NCBI RefSeq assembly: GCF_900172325.1
Contig: NZ_FWFR01000002.1
Coordinates: forward strand, 434,001 to 498,000
From: Oceanibacterium hippocampi
Lineage (GTDB): Bacteria > Pseudomonadota > Alphaproteobacteria > Sneathiellales > Sneathiellaceae
Reading direction: 5' to 3'
DNA: 64,000 nt
The notes beneath the pieces were generated by a model that saw only the letters and a list, made by a program, of their open reading frames with translations, had not been told where the DNA came from and searched no databases. Of this stretch, positions 26,874 to 36,167 are shown one piece after another (within the stretch, counting starts at the first letter, position 1; each line of letters opens with the position of its first letter). The translations under genes and the position numbers were made by a program.

Positions 26874-27959
26874 CTAGTCGTCGCCGGCGCCCGGCTGCCG
26901 CCCGATCTCGTCCATCCAGACGCTGTGATGTTCGCGCGCCCAGTTCTCGTCGACATCGCCGGAGCCCATCGCGTCGAAGGCCCCCTGCATGCCGAGCGTG
27001 CCGATATAGATATGGCCGAAAATGACGACGATCAGCCCGATTCCGACGATGGCGTGCCAGAGCTGGGTAAGCTGCATTTCGGCGGTCGCGCTCAAGCTTG
27101 TCGGCAGATCGAGCCCTAGAAGGTTGAGCAGCCGGAAGGTGCCCTCGAAATAGCTGATCTCGAACGGGAACATCAGGCCGAGGCCGGTCAGGCTGATCGA
27201 GATGCCGCCGATGATCACCAGCCAGTAAAGGATCTTCTGGCCGGCATTGAACTTGCGCGCCGGCGGATGCTTGCGGCCGCCCAGCATGCCGCCGGCCTTG
27301 ACCAGCCAGATCAGGTCGTAGCGGTTCGGGATATTCTGCCGGATCCACAGCACCAGGATCAGCACGAGGCCGATCATGAAGGCGAAGGCGACGTAATTGT
27401 GCAGATACTTGCCGGCCTGGGTGATCGTCGCGAACGCCTCCTTGCCGAGCAGCGGGATGATCAGTTCCCGCCCGAACATCAGGTTGAGGCCGGTCAGCCC
27501 GAGAACCACGAAGGAGAGCGCCGTCAGCCAGTGGGCGAAGCGCTCGAACCCGTTGAAGCGGCGCACGGTGCGACCGCTCAGGCCGTGATCGACACGGATC
27601 CGGCCACGCAGCGCGAAGAACAGCGCGAGCAGGGCCAGCATGCCGACGAGGGCGATGCCGCCCCAGAACTTAAGCGGCCCGTTCCGCCAGATCCGCCAAT
27701 CCTCGCCGTTGCTCTGGATCAGCACCCCGGCCTGCTGGTTCGGCAGGCTCACATTGCCGCTCTCGCCCTGGCGGATGGCCCGCCAGAAATTCGAATCGCT
27801 CGAATTGCCGAGCGCGTTGCCCGGCACCGCTCCGGCGTCCTGGGCCAGGGCCGCCGGCGCGGTCGCCAGGAATACACCGCCCAGCCCGGCGGCAACGAAC
27901 AGGATGACGAGCAGCGTGCGCAGGGCACGGCCGCAGGCAAGCACCGGTTGGGTCCGCAT
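26874..27959 (-). CDS. Formate dehydrogenase gamma subunit (cytochrome b)
   Basis: 361 residues. An N-terminal exported region is followed by a transmembrane segment (about 83-103) and then the four-helix diheme cytochrome b core. Haem-ligand His residues are visible in FERFAHWLTAL, KYLHNYVAFAF and QLWHAIVGIG, with another in FGHIYIGT. The subunit anchors the periplasmic FDH to the membrane and passes electrons to quinone. It is the third FDH gene, 90 bases after the beta subunit. Confidence 0.93.
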   Translation of the reverse strand: MRTQPVLACGRALRTLLVILFVAAGLGGVFLATAPAALAQDAGAVPGNALGNSSDSNFWRAIRQGESGNVSLPNQQAGVLIQSNGEDWRIWRNGPLKFWGGIALVGMLALLALFFALRGRIRVDHGLSGRTVRRFNGFERFAHWLTALSFVVLGLTGLNLMFGRELIIPLLGKEAFATITQAGKYLHNYVAFAFMIGLVLILVLWIRQNIPNRYDLIWLVKAGGMLGGRKHPPARKFNAGQKILYWLVIIGGISISLTGLGLMFPFEISYFEGTFRLLNLLGLDLPTSLSATAEMQLTQLWHAIVGIGLIVVIFGHIYIGTLGMQGAFDAMGSGDVDENWAREHHSVWMDEIGRQPGAGDD

Positions 27960-28049
27960 GACGCCACCTTCAGGAAGGAATGGAAATGTCGCGACGGGGA
28001 CGACGGGACGCGATCATGAGACCGCGCCCCGCCCCCTTGTCTGGCCTCG

Positions 28050-28646
28050 TCAGCCGCCGGCCTTCGACCGATAGGCCGTGCCCCAGCCCCAGGCGCCGGA
28101 GCCGAAGCCCCGGGCGACGACACGCTCGCGGTAGATCGACGAGACGGTATCCCCGTCACCGCCGAGCAACGCCTTGGTCGAGCACATCTCCGCGCAGAGC
28201 GGAAGCTTGCCCTCGGCGAGCCGGTTGCGGCCGTATTTCTGGAACTCGGCCGCGGAGTTGTCCTCCTCCGGGCCACCGGCGCAGAAGGTGCACTTGTCCA
28301 TCTTCCCGCGACTGCCGTAGTTCCCGGCCTGCGGATATTGCGGCGCCCCGAACGGACAGGCGTAGAAGCAATAGCCGCAGCCGATGCAGAGATCCTTCGA
28401 GTGCAGGACCACGCCATCGTCGGTTTCGTAGAAGCAGTCGACCGGGCAGACCGCCATGCACGGCGCGTCCGAGCAGTGCATGCAGGCCACCGAGATCGAC
28501 CGTTCGCCGGGCTTGCCGTCATTGATGGTGACGACCCGTCGCCGATTGACCCCCCACGGAACCTCATGCTCGTTCTTGCATGCGGTCACGCAGGCATTGC
28601 ACTCGATGCAACGCTCAGCGTCGCAGAGGAACTTCATTCTTGCCAT
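28050..28646 (-). CDS. fdh3B: Formate dehydrogenase FDH3 beta subunit, four [4Fe-4S] clusters
   Basis: 198 residues. Ferredoxin-type cysteine motifs are CIECNACVTACKNEH near the N-terminus, CMHCSDAPCMAVCP near 60, CIGCGYCFYACP near 95 and a final CTFC with CAEMC near 120-155. This order fits the FDH3 beta type. It relays electrons from the molybdopterin subunit to cytochrome b. It begins 12 bases after the alpha gene stop, with AAGGAG before its start, so it is translated from the same message. Confidence 0.95.
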   Translation of the reverse strand: MARMKFLCDAERCIECNACVTACKNEHEVPWGVNRRRVVTINDGKPGERSISVACMHCSDAPCMAVCPVDCFYETDDGVVLHSKDLCIGCGYCFYACPFGAPQYPQAGNYGSRGKMDKCTFCAGGPEEDNSAAEFQKYGRNRLAEGKLPLCAEMCSTKALLGGDGDTVSSIYRERVVARGFGSGAWGWGTAYRSKAGG

Positions 28647-28658
28647 TTCAAGTTCTCC

Positions 28659-31532
28659 TTACGCCGGCTCGATACGGCAGAGTGTCGCCTTGGTTTCCTG
28701 CATCTGGGTCACCGAGTCGTAGCCGTATGTCTGCGCCGTGTTCGAGGCTTCGCCGAGGACATAGGGATCCGCGCCCTTGGGATATTTCGCCCTCAGGTCC
28801 TCGCCCTGGAAGTGACCGCCGAAATGGAACGGCATGAAGGCCACGCCGCGCCCGACACGTTCCGTCACCAGCGCCGCGACCTTGACCTTGGCGCCCGACG
28901 GGCTGTGCAGCCAGACCTGCTGCTTGTCGCGCAGGTTGAGGCCGTTCGCGTCGTACGGATTGATTTCGACGAACATTTCCTGCTGCAGTTCCGCCAGCCA
29001 CGGGTTGGAGCGCGTCTCCTCGCCGCCGCCCTCGTATTCCACGAGTCGTCCGGAGGTCAGGATCATCGGGAACTCGACCGAGAAATCCTGCTTCTGGATC
29101 GATGCGTACATCGTCGGCAGCCGGTAGAACTTGCGATCCTCGTAAGTCGGGTAGTCGGCCACGAGATCGCGCCGCGAGGTGTAGAGAGGCTCGCGGTGGA
29201 GCGGTACCGGGTCGGGGAAGTTCCAGACCACGCACCGCGCCTTGGCATTGCCGAAGGGCGCGCAACCATGCTTGATCGCGACCCGCTGGATACCGCCTGA
29301 CAGGTCGGTCTTCCAGTTGGTCTTGTCACCGGCGACAGCATCGATGGCCTTGCGCTCGTCGTCCGTCAGATCGCCATCCCAGCCGAGTTTCTTCAGCATG
29401 GCCATGGTGAATTCCGGATAACCGTCCTTGATCTCCGAACCGACCGAGTAGACGCCGTCGGCAAGCAGGTTCTGGCCGTCCCGTTCGACCCCGAACCGGG
29501 CCCGGAAGGTCAGTCCGCCCTCGGCCACCGGCCGCGAGGTGTCGTAGAGGATCGGTGTCCCGGGATGCTTCATCTCCGCGGTACCCCAGCATGGCCAGGG
29601 CAGCCCGTAGACCTCGCCGTCCAGCGGCCCGCCGGTCGCGCGCAGTGTCGTCCGGTCGAAGGTGTGCTGGTACTGCATGTGCATCTTCAGCCGTTCCGGC
29701 GACTGGCCGGTATAGCCGACGGTCCACATGCCGCGGTTGAATTCCCGGGTGATGTCCTCGACGACCGGATCGGTGCCCTTGACCTCGATATTGCGGAACA
29801 TCTCGTCCGCGATGCCGAGCTTCTTGGCGAACAGGTACATGATCTCGGCGTCGTTCTTCGATTCGAAGACCGGGTCGATGACCTTGTCCCGCCACTGCAG
29901 CGACCGGTTGGAGGCGGTCACCGAGCCCGAGGTCTCGAACTGGGTGGCCGCCGGCAGCAGGTAGACGCCGTCCTTGCGGTCGTGCATCACCGCGGCAACG
30001 GTCGGATAGGGATCGACGACGACGAGAAGATCGAGCTTCTCCATCGCCTCCTTCATCTCCGGACCGCGGGTCTGCGAGTTCGCGGCATGGCCCCAGAACA
30101 CCATCGCCCGGACATTGTCCGGCTGATCGATGTTCTCCTTCGCCTCGAGCACGCCGTCGATCCAGCGCGAGACCGGGATACCGTTGTCCTCCATCAGTTC
30201 CTGGGAGGCGAAGCGGGCCTTCAGCCACTCGTAGTCGGTTTCCCAGACCCGGGCCCAGTGCTGCCAGGCGCCGGCCTTGAGGCCGTAGTAACCCGGCAGG
30301 GTGTGCGACATCACGCCCAGATCGGTCGCGCCCTGCACGTTGTCATGGCCACGGAAGATGTTGGTGCCGCCACCGGCGACGCCCATGTTGCCGAGCGCCA
30401 GCTGCAGGATGCAGTAGGCACGGGTGTTGTTGTTGCCGTTGGCATGCTGGGTCGAGCCCATGCACCAGATCACCGTCGACGGCCGGTTGTTGACCATCGT
30501 GCGGGCCACGCGGGCGAGCTGCGAGCCCGGCACGCCGGTCACCCGCTCGGTCTCCTCCGGGGTCCATTTGGCGACCTCGGGCCGGATCTGGTCCATGCCC
30601 CACACGCGGGTGCGGATGAACTCCTTGTCTTCCCAGCCATTCTCGAAGATGTGCCAGAGAATGCCCCAGATCAGCGCGACGTCCGTACCGGGACGGAAGC
30701 GGACATATTCGTCGGCATGCGCCGCGGTGCGCGTGAAGCGCGGATCGCAGACGATCAGGGCCGCGTTGTTCTCTTCCTTCGCCTTCAGCAGATGAACCAG
30801 CGAGACCGGGTGGGCCTCGGCCGGATTACTGCCGATCAGGAACATCGCACGGGAATTGTGGATGTCGTTGTAGCTGTTCGTCATGGCGCCGTAGCCCCAG
30901 GTGTTGGCAACACCTGCGACCGTGGTCGAATGGCAGATCCGCGCCTGGTGATCGACGTTGTTCGAACCCCAGTAGGAGGCGAACTTGCGGAACAGATAGG
31001 CCTGCTCGTTGGAATGCTTGGCCGAACCGAGCCAGTAGACCGAGTCGGGACCGGACTTCTCGCGGATCTGCAACATCTTGTCGCCGATCTCGTCGATCGC
31101 GTTTTCCCAGCTCATCCGCTCCCATTTGCCGTCGACCAGCTTCATCGGATATTTCAGCCGGCGTTCGCCATGGGCATGCTCGCGCACCGATGCGCCCTTC
31201 GCGCAATGGGCCCCGAGATTGAACGGGCTGTCGAAGCCGGGCTCCTGCCCGATCCAGACGCCGTTCTTGACCTCGGCGATCACCGTGCATCCGACCGAAC
31301 AATGGGTGCAGACGCTCTTGATCTGGGTGACGTTGCCCGCCGCCGTGGCGGTCTGGGCTTCCGCCTTCCGGACGGTTCCGCCGGTCACCAGCGAGGCGGC
31401 CGCGAGGCCTCCCGCGGTCAACCCGGAGCGCCTCAGGAAGGTGCGTCGGTCGATGGCACTGCCGGTCAGTCCGGCAAGGGCCTTGGACAAACGGGGGCCT
31501 CTCGCAACCCCGTTGGTCTTCTTTCTGAGCAT
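28659..31532 (-). CDS. fdhA: Formate dehydrogenase alpha subunit, Mo/W-bis-MGD, cysteine type, TAT-exported
   Basis: 957 residues. A twin-arginine signal (DRRTFLRRSG, R29-R30) leads to export across the inner membrane. The N-terminal [4Fe-4S] cluster is bound by C75, C78, C82 and C110. The catalytic residue is Cys at about position 200 (in ARICHST), where many FDHs have selenocysteine; no in-frame UGA is needed. The following SNPAEAHPV and C-terminal SGRLVEYEGGG segments fit bis-MGD oxidoreductases of the formate dehydrogenase alpha family. GGAGAGG precedes the start. Nearby tungstate-type transporter genes make W as likely as Mo. Confidence 0.96.
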   Translation of the reverse strand: MLRKKTNGVARGPRLSKALAGLTGSAIDRRTFLRRSGLTAGGLAAASLVTGGTVRKAEAQTATAAGNVTQIKSVCTHCSVGCTVIAEVKNGVWIGQEPGFDSPFNLGAHCAKGASVREHAHGERRLKYPMKLVDGKWERMSWENAIDEIGDKMLQIREKSGPDSVYWLGSAKHSNEQAYLFRKFASYWGSNNVDHQARICHSTTVAGVANTWGYGAMTNSYNDIHNSRAMFLIGSNPAEAHPVSLVHLLKAKEENNAALIVCDPRFTRTAAHADEYVRFRPGTDVALIWGILWHIFENGWEDKEFIRTRVWGMDQIRPEVAKWTPEETERVTGVPGSQLARVARTMVNNRPSTVIWCMGSTQHANGNNNTRAYCILQLALGNMGVAGGGTNIFRGHDNVQGATDLGVMSHTLPGYYGLKAGAWQHWARVWETDYEWLKARFASQELMEDNGIPVSRWIDGVLEAKENIDQPDNVRAMVFWGHAANSQTRGPEMKEAMEKLDLLVVVDPYPTVAAVMHDRKDGVYLLPAATQFETSGSVTASNRSLQWRDKVIDPVFESKNDAEIMYLFAKKLGIADEMFRNIEVKGTDPVVEDITREFNRGMWTVGYTGQSPERLKMHMQYQHTFDRTTLRATGGPLDGEVYGLPWPCWGTAEMKHPGTPILYDTSRPVAEGGLTFRARFGVERDGQNLLADGVYSVGSEIKDGYPEFTMAMLKKLGWDGDLTDDERKAIDAVAGDKTNWKTDLSGGIQRVAIKHGCAPFGNAKARCVVWNFPDPVPLHREPLYTSRRDLVADYPTYEDRKFYRLPTMYASIQKQDFSVEFPMILTSGRLVEYEGGGEETRSNPWLAELQQEMFVEINPYDANGLNLRDKQQVWLHSPSGAKVKVAALVTERVGRGVAFMPFHFGGHFQGEDLRAKYPKGADPYVLGEASNTAQTYGYDSVTQMQETKATLCRIEPA

Positions 31533-31571
31533 TGACCTCTCCGATATGTCAAAGAGTTGTCGAAGTCGCGG

Positions 31572-31769
31572 CTAGAAGCGCGCGAGCTCGTAATAGGTCT
31601 TCACATGTGCGGTTTCCCGATAGCCCGCGGATTTTCCCGCGACCGGCACGGCCGCCTCGACGGTCGCCGCCTGTGTCGCGAGTGCGACACCGCCGGTGGT
31701 AGCCCCGAGCGCGGCGAGCTTCAGGAAGTCGCGGCGTTCCGGGGAAGCCGGCTTCGCTTTCTCATTCAT
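31572..31769 (-). CDS. Small TAT-signal protein of formate dehydrogenase loci
   Basis: 65 residues; start at 31769 preceded by GAGGGA. The sequence ERRDFLKLAALGATTGGVALA is a clear twin-arginine signal, and the short C-terminal part ends with ETAHVKTYYELARF. This is the family described as the formate dehydrogenase region TAT target, regularly found directly upstream of fdhA; its function is not known. It lies 39 bases before fdhA. Confidence 0.88.
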   Translation of the reverse strand: MNEKAKPASPERRDFLKLAALGATTGGVALATQAATVEAAVPVAGKSAGYRETAHVKTYYELARF

Positions 31770-31856
31770 CGCCAATCCCTCTTGTTGAAGGTGTGAACCA
31801 CTTACGCGACTAAATACTGGCAAAAGATACGGGTTCGTTCCGGCGCGGGTCGCGCC

Positions 31857-32528
31857 TCAGTCGAGCATCTGGAAGGCCAGCGACTCGACCTCCAGGAAGC
31901 GCCGCCCGAGCATGCCGATGGGGACGTAGAGATCGGCCGATTCGGCGGTTTCCAGGTCCTCGAAGAACTGGCCCATCCAGGGGCCGATATGGCTGCCGAA
32001 GAAGGTCCGCTGCGCCGCCAGTCCGAGCGGCGCACCGAAGCTGCCGCCGATCAGGCCGGCCATGATCTCGCAGAGCGTCGCCGCGTGATCCTCCGGGATC
32101 CGGTTCTGCTCCGCCCGGCCGACGCCGAGCACGGCAAGGTCGGCGCGCAGCGCGGCCAGCGGCTTCTCGTTCAGGAATCCGGTCAGGTAGAAGGAGCCGT
32201 GCGGTACCAGTTCGCCGCGGCCGAGGCCGATGAAAAGCGCCTGGTATTCCTCGCGCGCCGCCCGCGGGCTCGTTCGCGCGGCAACCCGCGCCAGATCCGC
32301 CATGGCTATTCCGAGCGGCGTCTCATCGCCGGTCAGGCCGGCCGCCACCTGGAGCAGTTCCGCATCCGGCTCGACCGCCAGGAACCGCGCCAGCAACGTG
32401 TAATGCTGCGCGCGCGCAAACTCTTCCTCCGGGATGTCGTCCGGAATTTCCTGAATGTCGGGCTCCGTCGGCAATGTCTGATCGACAGCCTCGGGGAGCC
32501 TCGCGGCGCGCCCCTTGCTCTCCGTCAC
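31857..32528 (-). CDS. TorD/DmsD-type molybdoenzyme chaperone
   Basis: 223 residues if started at the GTG at 32528, which has AAGGG a few bases upstream; the frame stays open further upstream, but the added residues would run into the DUF3306 gene. A helical protein with the family landmarks EEYQALFIGLGRGELVPHGSFYLTG in the middle and HIGPWMGQFFEDLE near the C-terminus. TorD proteins bind TAT signals and help cofactor insertion into the molybdenum enzyme, here presumably FdhA. Start position is uncertain. Confidence 0.82.
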   Translation of the reverse strand: MTESKGRAARLPEAVDQTLPTEPDIQEIPDDIPEEEFARAQHYTLLARFLAVEPDAELLQVAAGLTGDETPLGIAMADLARVAARTSPRAAREEYQALFIGLGRGELVPHGSFYLTGFLNEKPLAALRADLAVLGVGRAEQNRIPEDHAATLCEIMAGLIGGSFGAPLGLAAQRTFFGSHIGPWMGQFFEDLETAESADLYVPIGMLGRRFLEVESLAFQMLD

Positions 32529-32658
32529 ATCAACCCTTGGCGTTTCGCGGCGGCCCGTTTCTTTTGAACGGCGGGCCTGCCTGCCCTCAGAATCCTGTAT
32601 CCCATCAACCCTATACCTCTTCGTCGGCAACCACCAAGCCTTTCGGGCAGGACACCGG

Positions 32659-33345
32659 CTAGCCGGCGTCCTCACCCTTCGATCTCGCCGCGGATCCGAC
32701 CATTCCCGCGCCAGGCGTTCCGTCTTCCTCGCCGTCCGGCGGCCCATCCGTGGCCTCCGTCTCAGGCACGTCCGGCGCGTCATTCGACGGTTCATCCGTT
32801 GCGGGTCCGTCATTCGCCGCGATCACCGCGGGTTCGGCCGGACCGGTCTTGGCGGCCTCGCCATCCTCGGTGAGTTCCTTGAGGAAGCCGCGACCGACCT
32901 TGTAGGCGGTCTTCATGCCCGGGATGACCCGCGCCGCATCGGTGAAGTCGTCACCGTAATCGACCAGGCCGTCGACGTTGGCGAGCACCGGGTCGAGCCG
33001 CCAGAGCCGCCGCAGGGCGAGGCGCCGGACAGCGTCGGGCACATCCTTCTTCATGAAGACGGTGAAATCGCCGTCCCGCTCCATCGCCTCCGGGTCCGGC
33101 AGCGCCGCGTCGTCCCGCGCCTGTTCTTCGGCTGCGACGCCCGGCGCCGGCACGGCAGCGGCGTCGCCCGACAGCAGACCGGGCGCCCGTCCAGGCAGTT
33201 CATCGACGTCCGGGTCGGCCACCGCCACCGTTGTCTCGTCCGGCATGACCGGCGCCGCCCGTCCACGCAGCGACAGCCGACCGCTTTCGCGGGACAACTG
33301 CTTCCGGCGCGCCCAGCGGTCGAGGAATTTTCCCTGTTCAGCCAA
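32659..33345 (-). CDS. DUF3306 protein of the FDH operon
   Basis: 228 residues. The N-terminal FLDRWARRKQLSR and the central DFTVFMKKDVPDAVRRLALRRLWRLDP with DYGDDFTDA are the conserved DUF3306 core; the C-terminal 70 residues are acidic and low complexity. Members are confined to formate dehydrogenase loci and are of unknown function. Its start overlaps the end of the DUF3305 gene by eight bases. Confidence 0.88.
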   Translation of the reverse strand: MAEQGKFLDRWARRKQLSRESGRLSLRGRAAPVMPDETTVAVADPDVDELPGRAPGLLSGDAAAVPAPGVAAEEQARDDAALPDPEAMERDGDFTVFMKKDVPDAVRRLALRRLWRLDPVLANVDGLVDYGDDFTDAARVIPGMKTAYKVGRGFLKELTEDGEAAKTGPAEPAVIAANDGPATDEPSNDAPDVPETEATDGPPDGEEDGTPGAGMVGSAARSKGEDAG

Positions 33346-33847
33346 TGCCGGTCCCCTTCGGCATCACCCGCGGTTCGGGCGCGAAGGCCCCGCCGTCGGG
33401 ATTGTGCGGCCGCCGCTTCCGCTTGAGGAACCGTTCGTCGACATGGTGTCGGTCGATATATCCCTGTACCCAGGCGATGATGCCGGGCGGCATCTCGACC
33501 GGTTCGACGATTTCCTCGCCGCTGTCGAGATAGTCCTGCGCCTCGAACGGCGAGGCCGTCACCATATGGACGGCGATGTCGTTCTCCACCTCGCGCTCGT
33601 CGGGGCGGAGCACGACGTAGAGGACCGGGGTTTCGTTCGACAGATTGACCCTGTAGGCCTCGGTCTCGCTCCGATGCAGGACCAGCTCGAGGGTCGCCGC
33701 ATGAAAACGCTGCCAGCCATCCCCCTCGGCCAGCAGGCGCCAGCGGGCGGTTGGCGGCGCGCCCACGATCACCCCCGCCGGCAGCCAGAAATGGTCCTGC
33801 CAGGGATGATTGCTCGTGCGCCGCTCGATCACGACACCGAGCGTCAT
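33338..33847 (-). CDS. DUF3305 protein of the FDH operon
   Basis: 169 residues from the ATG at 33847, which has AGGAG seven bases upstream inside the longer frame; the ATG at 33865 lacks a comparable site. The N-terminal GVVIERRTSNHPWQDHFWLP and the later VNLSNETPVLYVVLR match DUF3305, a companion of DUF3306 and formate dehydrogenase. It is the first gene of the leftward fdh operon, so the promoter should lie in 33848-34055. Confidence 0.88.
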   Translation of the reverse strand: MTLGVVIERRTSNHPWQDHFWLPAGVIVGAPPTARWRLLAEGDGWQRFHAATLELVLHRSETEAYRVNLSNETPVLYVVLRPDEREVENDIAVHMVTASPFEAQDYLDSGEEIVEPVEMPPGIIAWVQGYIDRHHVDERFLKRKRRPHNPDGGAFAPEPRVMPKGTGIG

Positions 33848-33964
33848 GGCTTCGCTCCTGGTCATCGGATGCGCCTTTTGCGCCGCCCTCCCCCTGAGGC
33901 CCTGTTATCCACAAGCATAGGGACGGTCCCGACGGAACTTCAAGCGGCGAAACGCCCGATCACA

Positions 33965-33977
33965 TCCACATGGTGGA
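33965..33977. promoter_or_regulatory. Inverted repeat in the divergent FDH promoter region
   Basis: TCCAC (33965-33969) and GTGGA (33973-33977) form a perfect palindrome around ATG. It lies between the DUF3305 gene (leftward fdh operon) and the polyferredoxin gene (rightward), about 120 and 80 bases from the starts. A weak sigma-70-like -35 TTGTCA (33992-33997) stands on the rightward side. A role as regulator site is inference. Confidence 0.35.
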
Positions 33978-34055
33978 AAGTTGATTGCCGCTTGTCAGAA
34001 AGACTCCTGATAGTGTTAGCGTAGCGGTCAAAAGGATCGCGGGGAGGAAAACCGG

Positions 34056-36134
34056 GTGGAATACAACGGCAAGAAAATTCTTGTTTGCGACTGCGAACAC
34101 AGCATGCCGATCGACGGCGACAAGCTTGTCCGGGCCTGCGGTGCCAAGGGCCCGCTCGAGGTACAGACCCAGCTTTGTCGTGCGCAGATCGACAATTTCC
34201 GCGCCGCACTCGTCGACGGTGTCGGCGATATCGTGGTCGCCTGCACCCAGGAGGCGCCGCTGTTCGCCGAGATCCATGACGAGATGGGCTCGGAACGGCG
34301 GCTGATCCACTCCAACATCCGCGAACGGGCCGGCTGGTCGGCCGATGCCGACGCGGCATTGCCGAAGATCGCCGCCCTGCTCGCCGAGGCCACAGTCGAG
34401 GTCCCGGACGCCCCGACGCTGACCATCGAATCCGACGGTGTCTGCCTGGTGTACGGCCGCGACGAGGTGGCCTTCGCCGCCGCCGAACGGCTATCGCAAC
34501 GTCTGGATGTCACCCTGCTGCTCGACGGCCGGCCCGACCTGCTGCCGCCGCGGGTCGGCGAGGTGCCGGTCTTCGGTGGCCGGATCGCGAAGGCAAGCGG
34601 TCATTTCGGCGCCTTCGAGCTGGTCGTCGACGATTACGCGGCGCCCCGGGTCTCGTCCCGCGCCGGCCTTGCCTTCGATCCCGGCCGCGATGGCGCGCGC
34701 TCGACCTGCGATCTCATTCTCGACCTGTCCGGGGGCACGCCGCTGTTTCCCGCCGGCGGGCGCCGGGACGGTTACTACCGTGTCGATCCGGCCGATCCGG
34801 TCGCGGTCGAGCGGGCGATCTTCGACATCGCCGACATGGTCGGCAGCTTCGAGAAGCCGCGCTATGTCGCCTTCGAGCCTTCGCTCTGCGTGCACAGCCG
34901 GAACCGCATCACGGGCTGCCACCGCTGCCTGGACGCCTGCCCGGCCGGGGCGATCCGGCCGGCCGGCGACACCGTCGAGATCGACCCCCATCTCTGCGGC
35001 GGCTGCGGCAACTGCGCCAGCGTCTGCCCGACCGGCGCCGCGGCCTATGCGCTGCCGCCCCAGGACGCGTTGTTGCTGCGGCTGCGAACACTGCTCGAGA
35101 CCTACCGCAAGGCCGGCGGGGAATCCCCGGTCCTGCTGCTGGTCGACGAGCCGTTCGGCGAGGACATGATCGCCGCCTCGTCGCGCCAGGGTCGCGGCCT
35201 GCCGGCCAATGTTCTCCCGTTCGCCGTCAACGAGGTGACCCAGCCGAGCTTCGATTTCATCGCCTCGGCGTTCGCCTATGGCATTACGCATCTCGTCATT
35301 CTCGTGCCGCCCAAGCGGCGGCAGGAGAGCGATTCGCTGGCCGGGCAGACGGCGATGATCGAACGCCTGCTGGACGGCCTCGGCTACGCGCCGGGCGCGG
35401 TGGTCTTCCTCGATTGCGACGATCCGGAGCGGCTTGAGGAAAGCCTCTGGACGCTGACCCCGCGACCGGGAGCCGAGGCCGGAAGCTTCATGCCGCTCGG
35501 CACCAAGCGGGCCAACGCGGCGCTCGCCCTCGGCCACCTGCAGAAGGTGGCGCCGGCCCCGGCCGACCGCGTCGCCCTGCCGGCCGGTGCCCCGTTCGGC
35601 TCGGTCGAGATCGATGTCGACGGCTGCACGCTCTGCCTGTCCTGCGTCTCGACCTGCCCGGTCAACGCGCTGCGCGACGATCCGGACCGGCCGCGCCTGT
35701 CATTCGTCGAGAACGCCTGCGTGCAATGCGGACTCTGCGTCGCCACCTGCCCGGAAAAGGTCATGCGGCTCGAACCCCGCTACGATTTCACCGCGGCGGC
35801 CCGGAACGAACGCCTGGTGAAGGAGGAAGAGCCTTACGAATGCGTCCGCTGCGGCAAGGAATTCGGCACCAGAAGCTCGGTCGAGCGGATCGTCGCCGCG
35901 CTCGCCGGCAAGCATTCGATGTTCCGGGACCCGGCCGCGGTCGAACGCATCCGGATGTGCGAGAATTGCCGGGTCGTCGTCCAGTTCGAGGCACAGGACA
36001 ATCCGTTCGCCGGTGCGCCGCGACCGAAGGTCCGCACCACCGAAGACGACCTTCGCGAGCGCGAGGCCGAAATCGAGGAAGCCCGCAGGAAGCTCCTCGC
36101 CGAGCGCAAGGGCACCGACGACAGCCAGACCTGA
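34056..36134 (+). CDS. Polyferredoxin-type 4Fe-4S protein of FDH loci
   Basis: 692 residues from a GTG at 34056, preceded by GGGGAGGA. Four ferredoxin motifs are visible: CHRCLDACP near 288, CGGCGNCASVCP near 314, CTLCLSCVSTCP near 525 and CVQCGLCVATCP near 560. Two further Cys pairs near the end (CVRCG and CENC) may bind zinc or iron. The middle part (about 340-500) has no Cys motif and resembles the subunit-like region of HdrA/MvhD-related proteins. Genes of this build occur with formate dehydrogenase and may link FDH to another electron carrier. The protein has no signal peptide and is probably cytoplasmic. Confidence 0.82.
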   Translation: MEYNGKKILVCDCEHSMPIDGDKLVRACGAKGPLEVQTQLCRAQIDNFRAALVDGVGDIVVACTQEAPLFAEIHDEMGSERRLIHSNIRERAGWSADADAALPKIAALLAEATVEVPDAPTLTIESDGVCLVYGRDEVAFAAAERLSQRLDVTLLLDGRPDLLPPRVGEVPVFGGRIAKASGHFGAFELVVDDYAAPRVSSRAGLAFDPGRDGARSTCDLILDLSGGTPLFPAGGRRDGYYRVDPADPVAVERAIFDIADMVGSFEKPRYVAFEPSLCVHSRNRITGCHRCLDACPAGAIRPAGDTVEIDPHLCGGCGNCASVCPTGAAAYALPPQDALLLRLRTLLETYRKAGGESPVLLLVDEPFGEDMIAASSRQGRGLPANVLPFAVNEVTQPSFDFIASAFAYGITHLVILVPPKRRQESDSLAGQTAMIERLLDGLGYAPGAVVFLDCDDPERLEESLWTLTPRPGAEAGSFMPLGTKRANAALALGHLQKVAPAPADRVALPAGAPFGSVEIDVDGCTLCLSCVSTCPVNALRDDPDRPRLSFVENACVQCGLCVATCPEKVMRLEPRYDFTAAARNERLVKEEEPYECVRCGKEFGTRSSVERIVAALAGKHSMFRDPAAVERIRMCENCRVVVQFEAQDNPFAGAPRPKVRTTEDDLREREAEIEEARRKLLAERKGTDDSQT

Positions 36135-36138
36135 CGGC

Positions 36139-36163
36139 CGCCGGAGCCCCTGCAGGGCCGGCG
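36139..36163. terminator. Hairpin between convergent genes
   Basis: CGCCGG (36139-36144) pairs with CCGGCG (36158-36163), and the inside contains the palindrome CCCTGCAGGG. It sits just behind the polyferredoxin stop and the end of the oppositely directed small membrane gene, and could serve both. No T-run follows. Confidence 0.5.
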
Positions 36164-36167
36164 CGTC

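Noticed and set aside
30900-30960. Possible selenocysteine codon in fdhA
   Set aside because: The catalytic position is encoded as Cys and the frame has no internal TGA, so no Sec insertion is needed.
29565-31535. 656-codon rightward frame opposite fdhA
   Set aside because: It lies entirely over fdhA, which is confidently identified; composition is typical of an antisense shadow.
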